From: CAZUXY01 sp964624235
GTDB lineage: Bacteria > Spirochaetota > UBA4802 > UBA5368
NCBI GenBank assembly: GCA_964624235.1
Contig: CAZUXY010000014.1
Coordinates: 1-64,000 of the forward strand
DNA length: 64,000 nucleotides
Reading direction: 5' to 3'
Shown: piece by piece, positions 19,283 to 28,324 of the stretch
Layout: the number at the start of each line of letters is the position of its first letter
How positions within the stretch are numbered: position 1 is the stretch's first letter
Translations under genes and position numbers: made by a program
The notes under the pieces: generated by a model
Database searches by the model: none
What the model was told of the DNA's origin: nothing
Seen by the model: the letters and a program-made list of their open reading frames with translations, nothing else

Positions 19283-21154
19283 CTAAAGCCCAATCCTGTG
19301 ATGCTCAGTCTGTACCCTTTCGCACCAGTTTCCGACGTTCCAATCACCGAAAACTCCCATGCCGCCAAGCTCATCAGGACCGCAGTATACAGGGACATGT
19401 ACGATACTCAGGCCGGGATGATGAAAGGCTTCATCAAGCGCTTTATTTAACTCATCGATCGAGTATCCCCCGAATATACCCTTTACGCCTTTAACTGAAT
19501 TGGCCATCGCGACATAGTCGATTTCTACCGTATCGCCGGTCTTGTATTCGCTGCCGTACTGGGCGTATTGCAGCCCTGTTATCGCGGCCATCTTCCTGTT
19601 ATCGAATATAATTATACACCCCCTTGCACCGTGTTGAGTCGCATCTATCAGTATCTGTGGATTCATCATGAAACTGCCGTCTCCCGAAAAAGCGATTGCG
19701 TAACTGTGCCTGTCGCTCAGGGCGGTAAGCATAATCGATGAGGAGGCGAGCCCCATGTACGATGCGCCTGTATCGGTAAAGGTCTGACCTTCCCGTTCAT
19801 CTTCTACGATCTGGAAACCGTTTGCCTGTACGTCTCCGGCATCAAAGATTTTAATTACACCTTTGGTATCCGCAAAATCACAAGCCGCTTTTATCGCCGC
19901 AGGTTGAGTTATCACATCGCGCGACCATACCGCATCGAAAAGAACCGGATTGCAGTATCTTTTTCTTTTCAATTCGTTCCATTCCGATCTCTTTCCTGTG
20001 ATTTCACTTAACCATTCCGACATGTTTGTTGAGTTTTTGAATCCTTGTTTCTTCAAGTACGAAATCCATGTTTGTAAATTCGATCTGGCATCACCCTGAA
20101 CAGAAACCGTTCTGTTGTAATGGGCCGCGTGATCCCGTTCATAGTTGAAATTAATGACATTCCTGGCGTTTTTCCATGCAGTTCCCGAGCAGTCCCACTG
20201 ACACACCGCCCTCGCGCCTATAATCACCGCCAGATCTGCCTCATTCATGGCATAATTCCCCGACAATGTACCTTTGGATCCTCCGACGGTCATATTACGA
20301 GGTTCAGAATAAGGCACTATACCTGCCGCATTCGGACCCGATACAATCGCGGCATCAAGTAAACGTGCAAGTTCAATAATTTCCGCAGAACATCCCCTCG
20401 CCCCCTGTCCTATCTTAATACAGATGCGCTTCGACTTCCCGGCAATTTCCGTCGCGGTCTTAAAGATCGCTTCGCTGTTACAGACTACCACAGGATCACT
20501 GTATGGCCCGGGCAGTTCAAGCAGATTGCAATCACGGATGATTGCCGGCTGAACGTTCATCGGGGCAAGGAGAAAAAACGGTCCGCTGAATCCCCTGCGA
20601 CCGGTCTGAACGGATCCGCGTCTCAGGGCCGTAAACACTGAATGTGGTTCATAGAGAGCATATGCACCACTCATGACACTGCACATTTTAAGAAAGCTCC
20701 CCTGTTCGTCGTTGGGGATCTGCTGCATATTGAAGCCCTCATCATGGGTCGTTTCATCACCATATATATGGTACACACCGGCACCGTTTGACACAGCGGC
20801 AAGGGAACCCGCAAAGGCATGCAGGGCACCGGGTCCGATTGACGTTATCACCGCGGAAGTTTCACCGGTGGTCATTTTTAGCAGTGTAGCCGCATGTGCG
20901 GCCGCTGTTTCATGACGCATGTTGTATGTCTTTACCAGTCCGTGTTCCTCATATGTCCTGAGCACTTCAGCGATATCGGTGGTGCCATGGCCGAAAATGC
21001 CTATGTATTTTTTAACCTCCTGGTTGAAGAGGCCCAGAACCATGGTTTCTGAAACCGAGATGTCCTGGAATTGAGGCATTTCACCAGATTCTACCGCAGA
21101 AACAATGGACCCAAACCGCGAAAGCACTCTGGCACGTTCGGCTCTATCCCTCAT
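19283..21154 (-). CDS. Thiamine diphosphate-dependent enzyme of the IolD (cyclic diketone hydrolase) family
   Basis: A 623-residue ThDP enzyme. It has the N-terminal pyrimidine-binding domain with the catalytic Glu in RHETAAAHAA (E82) and IFGHGTTDIAEVL, a central domain, and the C-terminal pyrophosphate-binding domain with GDGS (491-494) and DN (518-519). The closing segment DWNVGNW recalls WWNVG of IolD. IolD hydrolyses the ring of 3D-(3,5/4)-trihydroxycyclohexane-1,2-dione in inositol catabolism. Identity to true IolD appears low, so a related cyclic diketone is more likely. It is the last gene of a five-gene operon with an RpiB-like isomerase, BKACE, acyl-CoA synthetase and cupin. Confidence 0.8.
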   Translation of the reverse strand: MRDRAERARVLSRFGSIVSAVESGEMPQFQDISVSETMVLGLFNQEVKKYIGIFGHGTTDIAEVLRTYEEHGLVKTYNMRHETAAAHAATLLKMTTGETSAVITSIGPGALHAFAGSLAAVSNGAGVYHIYGDETTHDEGFNMQQIPNDEQGSFLKMCSVMSGAYALYEPHSVFTALRRGSVQTGRRGFSGPFFLLAPMNVQPAIIRDCNLLELPGPYSDPVVVCNSEAIFKTATEIAGKSKRICIKIGQGARGCSAEIIELARLLDAAIVSGPNAAGIVPYSEPRNMTVGGSKGTLSGNYAMNEADLAVIIGARAVCQWDCSGTAWKNARNVINFNYERDHAAHYNRTVSVQGDARSNLQTWISYLKKQGFKNSTNMSEWLSEITGKRSEWNELKRKRYCNPVLFDAVWSRDVITQPAAIKAACDFADTKGVIKIFDAGDVQANGFQIVEDEREGQTFTDTGASYMGLASSSIMLTALSDRHSYAIAFSGDGSFMMNPQILIDATQHGARGCIIIFDNRKMAAITGLQYAQYGSEYKTGDTVEIDYVAMANSVKGVKGIFGGYSIDELNKALDEAFHHPGLSIVHVPVYCGPDELGGMGVFGDWNVGNWCERVQTEHHRIGL

Positions 21155-21219
21155 GGATTAATACCCCCTTCATTATTACCGGCATCAGTTCGTCCTTAAC
21201 ACAGCCGCGTGATTTTGTT

Positions 21220-21846
21220 CTATATCCGCTTGTTGATTGCATTTTTCAAATCATTGTCTGAGAGCGTGTCTAAATTGAGAATGTCGATGATACCCGGAAA
21301 TGACAACGCCGGTTTTACCACCTGATCATCCAGCTTATCCAATATTTTCGCCATCGGCAGGTGTGCCGTGCGGGAGATTTCAAAAAGAGTTTTTCGGCTC
21401 TGCCTCTGGGACTCCTGCCGGTGCGCCGGATAGCCTGTACCCGGTTCCACGCTGAATATCCTGTCGAAAATAAACCGGTAATTTACGTCTCCAGCCCATC
21501 CATAACCATAGAGCATGGGCAGGGATACACAATTCCCGCCATTTATCTGGGTATAGAGCCATGCCGCCACCGGATCGGATACCAGTCCGCAGATTATATT
21601 CGGGTACTGCATTACCGAATTCAAAAAACCCAGACCGGTTCCGCACCCTCCGACTACATAATCCACCACACCGGCGTTCAAAAACAATGCCGCGATCAAA
21701 CCGGTATGTATATAGGTAAGCTCCGGCGATCCGCCGGTCTTTCGCATTCCGGCATTAATGATTTCATGCCCCCTGCCCTCCAGTGCCGCAATGATATCCG
21801 CGTTTCGATCGCCGGCGCTGGTTTCGTTGATGACTGCTATTCTCAT
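21220..21846 (-). CDS. RpiB/LacAB-family sugar isomerase-like protein
   Basis: A 208-residue protein. It begins MRIAVINETSAGDRN, and DYVVGGCGTGLG with DPVAAWLYTQINGGN matches the RpiB signature region (GCGTG loop and the DPxxA/N-N segment). RpiB proteins are usually about 150 residues; here ~50 extra residues follow. The family isomerises aldoses and ketoses, often phosphorylated. In this operon it probably isomerises an open-chain product of the neighbouring ThDP hydrolase, filling the role IolB has in inositol degradation. That role is inference. The ribosome binding site AGGAG precedes the ATG. Confidence 0.78.
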   Translation of the reverse strand: MRIAVINETSAGDRNADIIAALEGRGHEIINAGMRKTGGSPELTYIHTGLIAALFLNAGVVDYVVGGCGTGLGFLNSVMQYPNIICGLVSDPVAAWLYTQINGGNCVSLPMLYGYGWAGDVNYRFIFDRIFSVEPGTGYPAHRQESQRQSRKTLFEISRTAHLPMAKILDKLDDQVVKPALSFPGIIDILNLDTLSDNDLKNAINKRI

Positions 21847-21886
21847 GGTACAGCTCCTTAAATAACTGTCGTATACTCTGAATGTT

Positions 21887-22720
21887 TCAAACTTGATCCA
21901 TACCCAGAATGGCCCGGGCCTCCTGGGGAGTGGCCACCTCTCGTCCTATTTCACGTGAGAGTCTGACCACACGTTCAACGAACACGGCATTGCCTGCAGC
22001 CGGTTCGTCTTTGCGATAAAACACGTTGTCCTCCATACCTATCCTGGCATGACCTCCCATGATGATCGACATGACGTTCATTGCCATCTGGTATCTTCCG
22101 ATACCCGTCACATTGAACACTGTATCTTCGGGCAGATGATCGGTCATGCGGACCAGGTTCTTCGGCGTCCCCGGGTATCCTCCCATGCCTCCCACACCCA
22201 TTACCATGTTTATATAGTAGGGTTTCTTTATCAGGCCCTTCCGTATAAGGTTTTCCACCTCACCGAACATTGAGGGATTATACACCTCCATTTCCGGTTT
22301 GATGTTTTTATTCAGCATGGTCTTCGCGAACAACTCGATTTCATTGCGCCAGTTCATGAAAAGTTCTTCGTTTCCATTCACGAAGAAAACGATGGAACCC
22401 ATGTTCAACGACGCCATCTCTGGACCCGCATCCAGACTTGTAATCCGTTTTTCTATGGGTATTCCCGGACCCCCGGTGGTATTCTGTATTATTAAAGGGC
22501 AAAGTGCCTTTATCCCGGAATTGATTTCATTGAATATCGCCGGATCGCCCACGCCTTTACCGTTTTTATCGCGGGCATGCAGATGTACTATTGCGGCCCC
22601 TGCGTTATAACAGTCAACGGCTTCCCTGATTATCTCATCAGGCTGTTCAGGGAGATTTGGATTGGTTTCCTTTCCATGGATACCGCCGGTCAGTGCGGCG
22701 GTGATTATCAGTTTGTCCAT
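21887..22720 (-). CDS. Beta-keto acid cleavage enzyme (BKACE, DUF849 family)
   Basis: A 277-residue TIM-barrel enzyme. The zinc-binding HLHARD motif (H46 and H48), the GNTTGG-like QNTTGGPG strand and the closing EVATPQEARAILGM are all typical. The family condenses a beta-keto acid with acetyl-CoA to give acetoacetate and a new CoA ester; its best-known member cleaves 3-keto-5-aminohexanoate in lysine fermentation. Specificity cannot be read here. A good AGGAG site precedes the ATG. The upstream acyl-CoA synthetase in the same operon fits a pathway of keto acids and CoA esters. Confidence 0.9.
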   Translation of the reverse strand: MDKLIITAALTGGIHGKETNPNLPEQPDEIIREAVDCYNAGAAIVHLHARDKNGKGVGDPAIFNEINSGIKALCPLIIQNTTGGPGIPIEKRITSLDAGPEMASLNMGSIVFFVNGNEELFMNWRNEIELFAKTMLNKNIKPEMEVYNPSMFGEVENLIRKGLIKKPYYINMVMGVGGMGGYPGTPKNLVRMTDHLPEDTVFNVTGIGRYQMAMNVMSIIMGGHARIGMEDNVFYRKDEPAAGNAVFVERVVRLSREIGREVATPQEARAILGMDQV

Positions 22721-22776
22721 TGAAATCTCCTGTCATTTCTTTTTAACATTATAAGGGACCATGACCTTGCTTCCTC

Positions 22777-24906
22777 TTAGCGTCCGTTGGCCTCGATTTT
22801 TCCCCACTGAACCAGGGCGGATGCGGCGGCCACCCACTGTGCGACATCGGGATATACTGGAATTCCGACCCTCACCAGTTCCCTGGACATCCTTTCAGTA
22901 TAGGGACCCCCCGCCGCACAGCACACGATGGGTTTCTTTTTCAACCTGTTGATGCCTTCCAGCCTCTGTATGATACTCTCATCAAGGGGGGTATCCTGAA
23001 ACACGAAGAAAGGCATTATAATGTTTACGTTTGCGTCATCCAATAGTGTGTTTATCACGAACTCGTAATCCTCCGCCGAGGCCGAACCGGTTACATCCAC
23101 CGGATTTTCCACAATATAGAAGAAGCTGAAGTGGTCAGCCATCTTCTTCACCGAACCACGATCGAGCGTAACCAGGGACAATCCTTTTGAAGGAAACAGG
23201 TCCAGGGCGTTGACCATGGGGCCGGCACCATTAGACAGCATGGCAGCCGCGTTTCCCATGGCCGGAGGCTGCAGCGCCAGGGTCTCACAGGATGCGTAAA
23301 GTTCGTGAAACGAATCAGCCAGCACTATCCCGGCCTGCTCCATGATCCCCCGGTATACATGGTAACTGCCGCCGTATGCCCCGGTGTGGGATACCGCCGC
23401 CATTGAGGCTTGCCTGTTCCTGCCGGTTTTAAACACCACAACGGGTTTTTTCCTGCCCGCGGCCAGGCGTGCCGCCTCGATGAATTTTCTTCCTTCCGAA
23501 AGACCCTCGATATAACTGCCTATTACTCGGGTCGAGGGGTCTGTGCTCAGGTAAGCGATGAGATCGCCCTCGTCCACATCGACACGGTTGCCGTAGCTTA
23601 CCATTTTGGATACGCCGGTGATTTCAGCCTTTTCAAGGAACACGCATCCCCAGGTACCGCTCTGTGTGATAAACCCCAGAGGACCTGCGGGTGGCCTTAA
23701 CAGCCGCTCATGACTGTGAAAAAAAGAATCGAACCGCACCTTTCCGTCGAATGAACCTATACAGTTGGGGCCTATCACCCGAATAATGTATTCCCTTGCT
23801 TTCTTTGTTATGAGCTTTTCTATATGCTCTCTCTCGCCACCCAGTTCCTTTCCGCCTCCCGACACTATCAGTACATTGGAAATTCCGAAGGGTTTAATTT
23901 CGTCCATGATGACGGGCATCCGTTCAAGATCTACCACCACGACCAGCAGTTCCGGAATCTCAGGAAGGGACTGAACATCGGGATAGCATTTGATGCCCAT
24001 TATTTCCCTGTGATTGGGATTTATCGGATATATTCTTCCCCTGTATTCATGGTTAGCCAGCGAATCCAGGATGACATTTCCTATTTTTCCCGGAACCGAA
24101 GACGCTCCCAGCACTGCCACCGAGCCTGGATTGAAGAAGTTTTCCATCAACTCGGTACGGGGCCGTTCAAACGCAAAGGGTTCCGCCCTGAAACTGTCCG
24201 CGAGGGTCATTTTAGCGTCTACCACCATGAGTCCTTCCCGGCACACCACCACCGGATTAAAATCCACCGATTCATATACTCCGGCGTACTCAACACCCAT
24301 GTCGGCGAGGGATTTGATGGTTTCCACCAGCGCCGGAATATCGACCTTATCCGAACCTCGGAAACCTTCAAGCAGCGGCCAGCCTTTCAGATCACGCAGC
24401 ATCTCACCGATTTCCGAGCGTGTAACCGGTAGCATCCTGAAAACCACGTCTTCGAGTAAATCGGTGTAAATACCTCCCAGCCCCGCCATTATCAGGGGTC
24501 CGAATACCGGATCATGCTGAAGTCCGATTATAACCTCGATTCCCCTGTTAGTTTGTTCCTCTACAAGTATTCCTTTGTACCCGGGAACGGGCTTCTCCTG
24601 AGCATTCGTATGCATTTCCCTGAAAATACGGGCCATTTCATCTTCACTGCGAATGTCAAGGCGAACTCCATCATACTCGGTTTTATGCAGTATCCGGTCT
24701 GAAACGATCTTCAGGACCACCGGAAAACCCGATTCCCGGCAGAAATGCACGGCCTCATCGACCGTGGTGCAAACCCTGCCCCTGGGTACGGGTACCTTGT
24801 ATCGCCGCAACACTTCTTTCATTTCCGGTTCTGGAACTACTGTCGCGCCGGAGTTTTTCATTCGCGCAAAAAAATCCTCATGTATGGTTTTCTTCCCGTT
24901 CGCCAT
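22777..24906 (-). CDS. ADP-forming acyl-CoA synthetase (acetate-CoA ligase family), permuted domains
   Basis: A 709-residue enzyme that converts an acyl-CoA, ADP and phosphate to acid, CoA and ATP, or the reverse. The ATP-grasp domain is N-terminal (about 1-230; FPVVLKIVSDRILHKTEYDGV). The CoA-binding Rossmann domain follows at ~255-380 (SVAVLGASSVPGKIG), then the succinyl-CoA synthetase-like domains. The catalytic phospho-histidine lies in VSHTGAYGG. In many homologues the CoA-binding half comes first, so the order here is permuted, a known variant. It is adjacent to the cupin gene, which ends one base before its ATG. Confidence 0.88.
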   Translation of the reverse strand: MANGKKTIHEDFFARMKNSGATVVPEPEMKEVLRRYKVPVPRGRVCTTVDEAVHFCRESGFPVVLKIVSDRILHKTEYDGVRLDIRSEDEMARIFREMHTNAQEKPVPGYKGILVEEQTNRGIEVIIGLQHDPVFGPLIMAGLGGIYTDLLEDVVFRMLPVTRSEIGEMLRDLKGWPLLEGFRGSDKVDIPALVETIKSLADMGVEYAGVYESVDFNPVVVCREGLMVVDAKMTLADSFRAEPFAFERPRTELMENFFNPGSVAVLGASSVPGKIGNVILDSLANHEYRGRIYPINPNHREIMGIKCYPDVQSLPEIPELLVVVVDLERMPVIMDEIKPFGISNVLIVSGGGKELGGEREHIEKLITKKAREYIIRVIGPNCIGSFDGKVRFDSFFHSHERLLRPPAGPLGFITQSGTWGCVFLEKAEITGVSKMVSYGNRVDVDEGDLIAYLSTDPSTRVIGSYIEGLSEGRKFIEAARLAAGRKKPVVVFKTGRNRQASMAAVSHTGAYGGSYHVYRGIMEQAGIVLADSFHELYASCETLALQPPAMGNAAAMLSNGAGPMVNALDLFPSKGLSLVTLDRGSVKKMADHFSFFYIVENPVDVTGSASAEDYEFVINTLLDDANVNIIMPFFVFQDTPLDESIIQRLEGINRLKKKPIVCCAAGGPYTERMSRELVRVGIPVYPDVAQWVAAASALVQWGKIEANGR

Positions 24907-25308
24907 CTATCGTGCTCCGCCTTCGTCAGCCTGGGCTATGCTCCTTTTTATATAATCGGTATCGATTTCGGGTACGAACACGCAGGCAATTCTTGCCGGC
25001 TCAGAACCGCGGTTGAGTGTTTTGTGAACCACCCCCGGGGGGGCATAGAGCACCATTCCCGCCTCAAGTTCGTATTCCTGCCCCTCAAGCCACGCCGTCA
25101 CCTTACCTGACATGAATATCATAAGCTCGCCCGATTTTTCATGGGTATGAAAATCCGTACACCCTCCTCCAGGTGCCAGAATGGATTCAAGAAGCGTGAA
25201 ACCCTTTACCTCACTATGAGTGTCGGGCGACAGGATGAATTTCAGCTCCCTTTCGAAGGGTCGGTTCACCTTTGAAGAAGCGGCTTTGTTCATATCTACA
25301 ACCGGCAT
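24907..25308 (-). CDS. Small cupin-domain protein
   Basis: A single-domain cupin of 133 residues. The metal-binding motif HTHEKSGELMIFMSG matches cupin motif 1 (H-x-H-x(3-4)-E) and PPGVVHKTLN matches motif 2. I chose the ATG at 25308-25306 because it has GGAGGAA at ideal distance; an in-frame ATG 30 bases upstream has no such site. It is the first gene of the catabolic operon, directly downstream of the operator-bearing promoter. It may be an isomerase, a sensor or a small oxygenase; the substrate is unknown. Confidence 0.8.
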   Translation of the reverse strand: MPVVDMNKAASSKVNRPFERELKFILSPDTHSEVKGFTLLESILAPGGGCTDFHTHEKSGELMIFMSGKVTAWLEGQEYELEAGMVLYAPPGVVHKTLNRGSEPARIACVFVPEIDTDYIKRSIAQADEGGAR

Positions 25309-25324
25309 ATTTCCTCCGTCATAT

Positions 25325-25337
25325 TGCATAATATGCA
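25325..25337. promoter_or_regulatory. Operator-like palindrome TGCATA-A-TATGCA
   Basis: A perfect 6-1-6 palindrome lies just downstream of the predicted start of the cupin operon transcript. A further half site TTGCATA (25344-25350) overlaps its -10. The same element recurs at 25424 and near 29934 and 29954. It is a good candidate site for the neighbouring IclR-type regulator. Confidence 0.6.
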
Positions 25338-25348
25338 TTTATATTGCA

Positions 25349-25377
25349 TATATAACAATAGGTTTTTATTTAGGCAA
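25349..25377 (-). promoter_or_regulatory. Candidate promoter of the cupin-to-IolD-like operon
   Basis: On the minus strand TTGCCT (25377-25372) and TATATA (25354-25349) have a 17-base spacer. The operator palindrome sits immediately downstream and a half site overlaps the -10, a layout that suits repression. Confidence 0.55.
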
Positions 25378-25400
25378 GTTAATTTTTAAAAATAATATAA

Positions 25401-25436
25401 TTGACACTGGATAAAAATGCCATTGCATATTATGAA
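25401..25436 (+). promoter_or_regulatory. Candidate iclR promoter with overlapping operator
   Basis: A perfect TTGACA (25401-25406) is followed after 17 bases by TGCATA (25424-25429), with TATTAT nearby. The -10 is embedded in the element TGCATA-T-TATGAA (25424-25436), one mismatch from the operator palindrome. This implies autoregulation of the regulator gene. Confidence 0.55.
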
Positions 25437-25476
25437 ATTATTTTGCATTTCAACCTGTTTATATCAGAGGCTGATT

Positions 25477-26238
25477 GTGGCGGTTACAATCCAATCCCTC
25501 GAAAGAGGCCTGGAGATACTCAACATTCTATCCAGATCCTCGGGACCCATGAGTCTGAACGAAATATCCGGAAATTTTACCATTGACCGTTCATCGGTCT
25601 TTCGTCTGGTCACCACCCTGGTCAGGGCAGGTTACGTACGACAGGATGATACGACCAAGCGATACTCGCTTGGCTACCGGGTGCTTGAACTGGCAGGTTC
25701 TTTCAATGAACATGTCCATATAGAAAATATAATAAGACCTGTCATGAGACGTGTTCTGGAAAAAACCATGCAAAACACTCACCTGGCCGTGCTTGACGGC
25801 ATTGATATGGTCTTCATCGCTGTTGAACAGCCTAAATCATCGATTACAATGAGTGCAAGCATCGGCACGCGGGAACCCGCATGGGTAACCGCTCTGGGGA
25901 GGGCTTTTCTCGCGTTTTTACCATCAGACGAGCAGGAACAGGTGATCATAAGTTCTAAAGTAAAAAAATACACTCCAAACACAATAAGCAGTGTGCGTGA
26001 CCTGAGAAAAAATCTTGAACACGTCCGCGAAACCCGTCTTGCCATGGACAACGAGGAATACAAGCCGGGGGTGGTCTGTTTCGCGGCCCCGGTTCTCGAT
26101 CACCGTAAAAGGTCCATATTTTCAGTAGGCATTTCCGGTCCGGTCAATCTTATACTGCCGCATACTGAAGAAATCGGGAATATCATTAAAAACGCCGGGA
26201 TTGAGATATCCGCCCTGCTCGGCTGCACTCCTGATTGA
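25477..26238 (+). CDS. IclR-family transcriptional regulator
   Basis: A 253-residue DNA-binding protein. The winged helix-turn-helix starts SLERGLEILNILSRS and includes the recognition region IDRSSVFRLVTTL. The C-terminal effector domain has the usual HLAVLDGIDMVFIAVE and GREEPAWVTALGRA-like segments. I chose the GTG at 25477, preceded by AGAGG, because it places the helix-turn-helix at the normal distance from the start. It is divergent from the cupin operon and probably controls it, itself, and the operons around 29900, all of which carry the same palindrome. The effector is probably a pathway intermediate. Confidence 0.88.
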   Translation: MAVTIQSLERGLEILNILSRSSGPMSLNEISGNFTIDRSSVFRLVTTLVRAGYVRQDDTTKRYSLGYRVLELAGSFNEHVHIENIIRPVMRRVLEKTMQNTHLAVLDGIDMVFIAVEQPKSSITMSASIGTREPAWVTALGRAFLAFLPSDEQEQVIISSKVKKYTPNTISSVRDLRKNLEHVRETRLAMDNEEYKPGVVCFAAPVLDHRKRSIFSVGISGPVNLILPHTEEIGNIIKNAGIEISALLGCTPD

Positions 26239-26265
26239 TCATCTGTACTTGAATGAGGTAATGTT

Positions 26266-27699
26266 TTGTCGATTTCTCTTTATATTCTTTCTGTAATAGT
26301 GCTGCTTTTGGCCGCGGCGGCCTTCTATGGCAATTTCAGGACTTTCCCCGCATCCAGACCGGTCACCCTCGAAGGGCAGCGCTTCCCTGAAGGATTTCTG
26401 TGGGCGACCGGGGAGGACGCTTACCAGCATGAAGGAGGCAACCTGGGGAACGACTGGGCGGAGTGGGAGGCCCGTTCCCCCTCACCCATTGCCAACAGCG
26501 ACCGTTGCGGAATCGCCGCCGACTTCTATAACCGTTTCGAGGAAGATTTCAACCGTGCTTTGAGTGACGGGCAGAATGCTCACAGGATCGGCATTGAATG
26601 GAGCAGGGCCGAGCCCGGTGAAGGACACTACAGCGTGGAGGCATGGGACCGTTACGAGCTTATGCTCCGCTCTCTTAAAGAAAAGGGATTCACCGTTTTC
26701 TTCAACCTCTGGCATTTCACCCTTCCCCTCTGGGCGTCGAAGAAGGGAGGCTTCGAGAATCCTGATGTAAGGTCACGGTGGGAGGAATTTGTACGACGCT
26801 GCGCACTCAGGTTCGGTAAATACGTCGACTACTGGAGCACCATGATAGACGCCCAGATATACGCGCTGGCCGGTTACGCCGTAGGGGATATCCCTCCTAA
26901 CATCACCGACATGTCCCGTGCCGTGTCGATGTACCGACAGCTGATTCTACTTCATTCCCGCGCCTATAAAATAATAAAAGAACATGCTGTTGCGTATCAT
27001 GACGGCAAAACCGTATCACCTTCAATAGGAATGATTTACTTTTTCTTTTACTACCGCCCTAAGGGATTCTTCATCGACCGTCTGGTTAAAAAAACCATGG
27101 ATGATATCTTCAACTGGAATATGCTCGATGCCCTGTACACAGGCCGTGTCCGCATCAGGGTACCCGCCGGACCTTCGATAGACGAGTCGCACGAAGAAGC
27201 CAAAGGCACGCTGGACTGGATTGGTGTGAATTACTATACCCGGGAAATTCTCTCATTCAGTCCTTCAACTCCAGGTTTTATCAAACGCGGCACCGTCAAA
27301 AACAGCACCGTTACCGACATGGGCTGGGAAATTTATCCCGAGGGCTTGTATCATATCGGGAATGAGTTGCACCGGCGGTACCAGGGAGTGCCGATATTCA
27401 TCACCGAGTCCGGTCTGGCCGACGCGAAAGATGAAAAACGACCACGTTTTATACTGGACCATCTTGTATGGACCCATCGCATGATTCAGGATGGTATCCC
27501 CATAAAAGGATTTACTTACTGGAGTCTTACAGACAACTGGGAATGGTCCGAGGGTTACAGGCCTAAATTCGGTCTTTACCGCATCGATCGCAACACCATG
27601 GATCGTAGCGAAACCGGTTCGGCTCGTCTCTACCGGTTTATCGCTTTTAAAAACCGCCTGCCTCGTGAAGAAGAGTTACACAGTATCCTTTATGGATAA
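26266..27699 (+). CDS. Membrane-anchored GH1 glycoside hydrolase with altered acid/base motif
   Basis: A 477-residue protein starting at TTG after GAGG. An N-terminal hydrophobic helix (residues ~3-20) anchors the enzyme. The rest is a GH1 barrel most like the archaeal beta-glycosidase branch: FLWATGEDAYQHEGG, NLWHFTLPLW, LDWIGVNYYTR, nucleophile motif IFITESGLAD and WSLTDNWEWSEGY. Where the family has STMNEP, this protein has STMIDA, so the acid/base Glu is Asp and the sugar-binding Asn is Ile. Activity may be lost, changed, or need an activated substrate. It begins 27 bases after the iclR-type gene and is probably co-transcribed. Confidence 0.85.
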   Translation: MSISLYILSVIVLLLAAAAFYGNFRTFPASRPVTLEGQRFPEGFLWATGEDAYQHEGGNLGNDWAEWEARSPSPIANSDRCGIAADFYNRFEEDFNRALSDGQNAHRIGIEWSRAEPGEGHYSVEAWDRYELMLRSLKEKGFTVFFNLWHFTLPLWASKKGGFENPDVRSRWEEFVRRCALRFGKYVDYWSTMIDAQIYALAGYAVGDIPPNITDMSRAVSMYRQLILLHSRAYKIIKEHAVAYHDGKTVSPSIGMIYFFFYYRPKGFFIDRLVKKTMDDIFNWNMLDALYTGRVRIRVPAGPSIDESHEEAKGTLDWIGVNYYTREILSFSPSTPGFIKRGTVKNSTVTDMGWEIYPEGLYHIGNELHRRYQGVPIFITESGLADAKDEKRPRFILDHLVWTHRMIQDGIPIKGFTYWSLTDNWEWSEGYRPKFGLYRIDRNTMDRSETGSARLYRFIAFKNRLPREEELHSILYG

Positions 27700-27965
27700 A
27701 TTGCCTCTGTAAAAACGTTATTATGCACTCGTGACATCATATTGGAAGTATCATTAATAAACAACACCAGTTAACTTTTGAATTTGGAAACATCCCTAGA
27801 AGTGATATATTTGGTATTCATTATTCATGCCATAATCCTTGTATGTATACTCGATCCCTTTCCCATAGCCAATATCAGTTTTCAGCGAGTCAATATCGTA
27901 GCTTCCCGGCTTCAGAGAAATTATTATTTAAATTGGTAGAATTTATAAAAGTTTATTAAAACATA

Positions 27966-27994
27966 TTGACGGTATAAATCACATTCAGTATATT
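27966..27994 (+). promoter_or_regulatory. Promoter of the 36-residue small ORF
   Basis: TTGACG (27966-27971) and TATATT (27989-27994) with a 17-base spacer. The -10 and the start region are covered by a perfect 30-bp palindrome, so expression should be tightly controlled. Confidence 0.65.
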
Positions 27995-28019
27995 ATGAGT
28001 GAGTACTCACTCATAATAT
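27990..28019. promoter_or_regulatory. Perfect 30-bp palindromic operator
   Basis: All 15 bases from 27990 to 28004 are mirrored by 28005-28019. The core is TGAGTGAGTACTCACTCA, a form typical of TetR-family operators. It covers the -10 and transcription start of the small ORF at 28046. No TetR-type gene is found in this window, so the regulator is encoded elsewhere. Confidence 0.75.
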
Positions 28020-28045
28020 TATGTATTTTTATACGGAGGTATCTC

Positions 28046-28156
28046 ATGATAAAGAAATTCGCATGGTCTTTTTTCTCATTTTTCTACGAAACCCTGGTGG
28101 TCCCCTATTTCAAAAGGCGGCAGTGCACCCAGAAATTCGCGGGGAACAACTGCTGA
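28046..28156 (+). CDS. Small ORF, 36-residue aromatic and basic peptide
   Basis: The peptide begins MIKKFAWSFFSFFYETLVVP and ends with a basic, Cys-containing tail (two Cys, one at the C-terminus). An excellent ribosome binding site, CGGAGG, lies six bases before the ATG, and a strong promoter with a palindromic operator lies 50-80 bases upstream. The N-terminal half is hydrophobic enough for a short membrane-associated helix. I do not recognise a family. It may be a true microprotein or the remnant 5' end of a larger gene; the intact expression signals favour the former. Confidence 0.55.
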   Translation: MIKKFAWSFFSFFYETLVVPYFKRRQCTQKFAGNNC

Positions 28157-28324
28157 ATGTAAATTACCGTCCTGAATGAACGTGCGTCATTTTCAGGGTA
28201 TGGCAGGATCTTCCGGTGTGGTATTGATTACATTGCCGTTCAAAGGTCAGACGACCGACTAGGTTGAACCTGACATAAAGTTTATTCCGTACTGATGCGG
28301 TTGATCCGCATCGACTGCGGGTTT

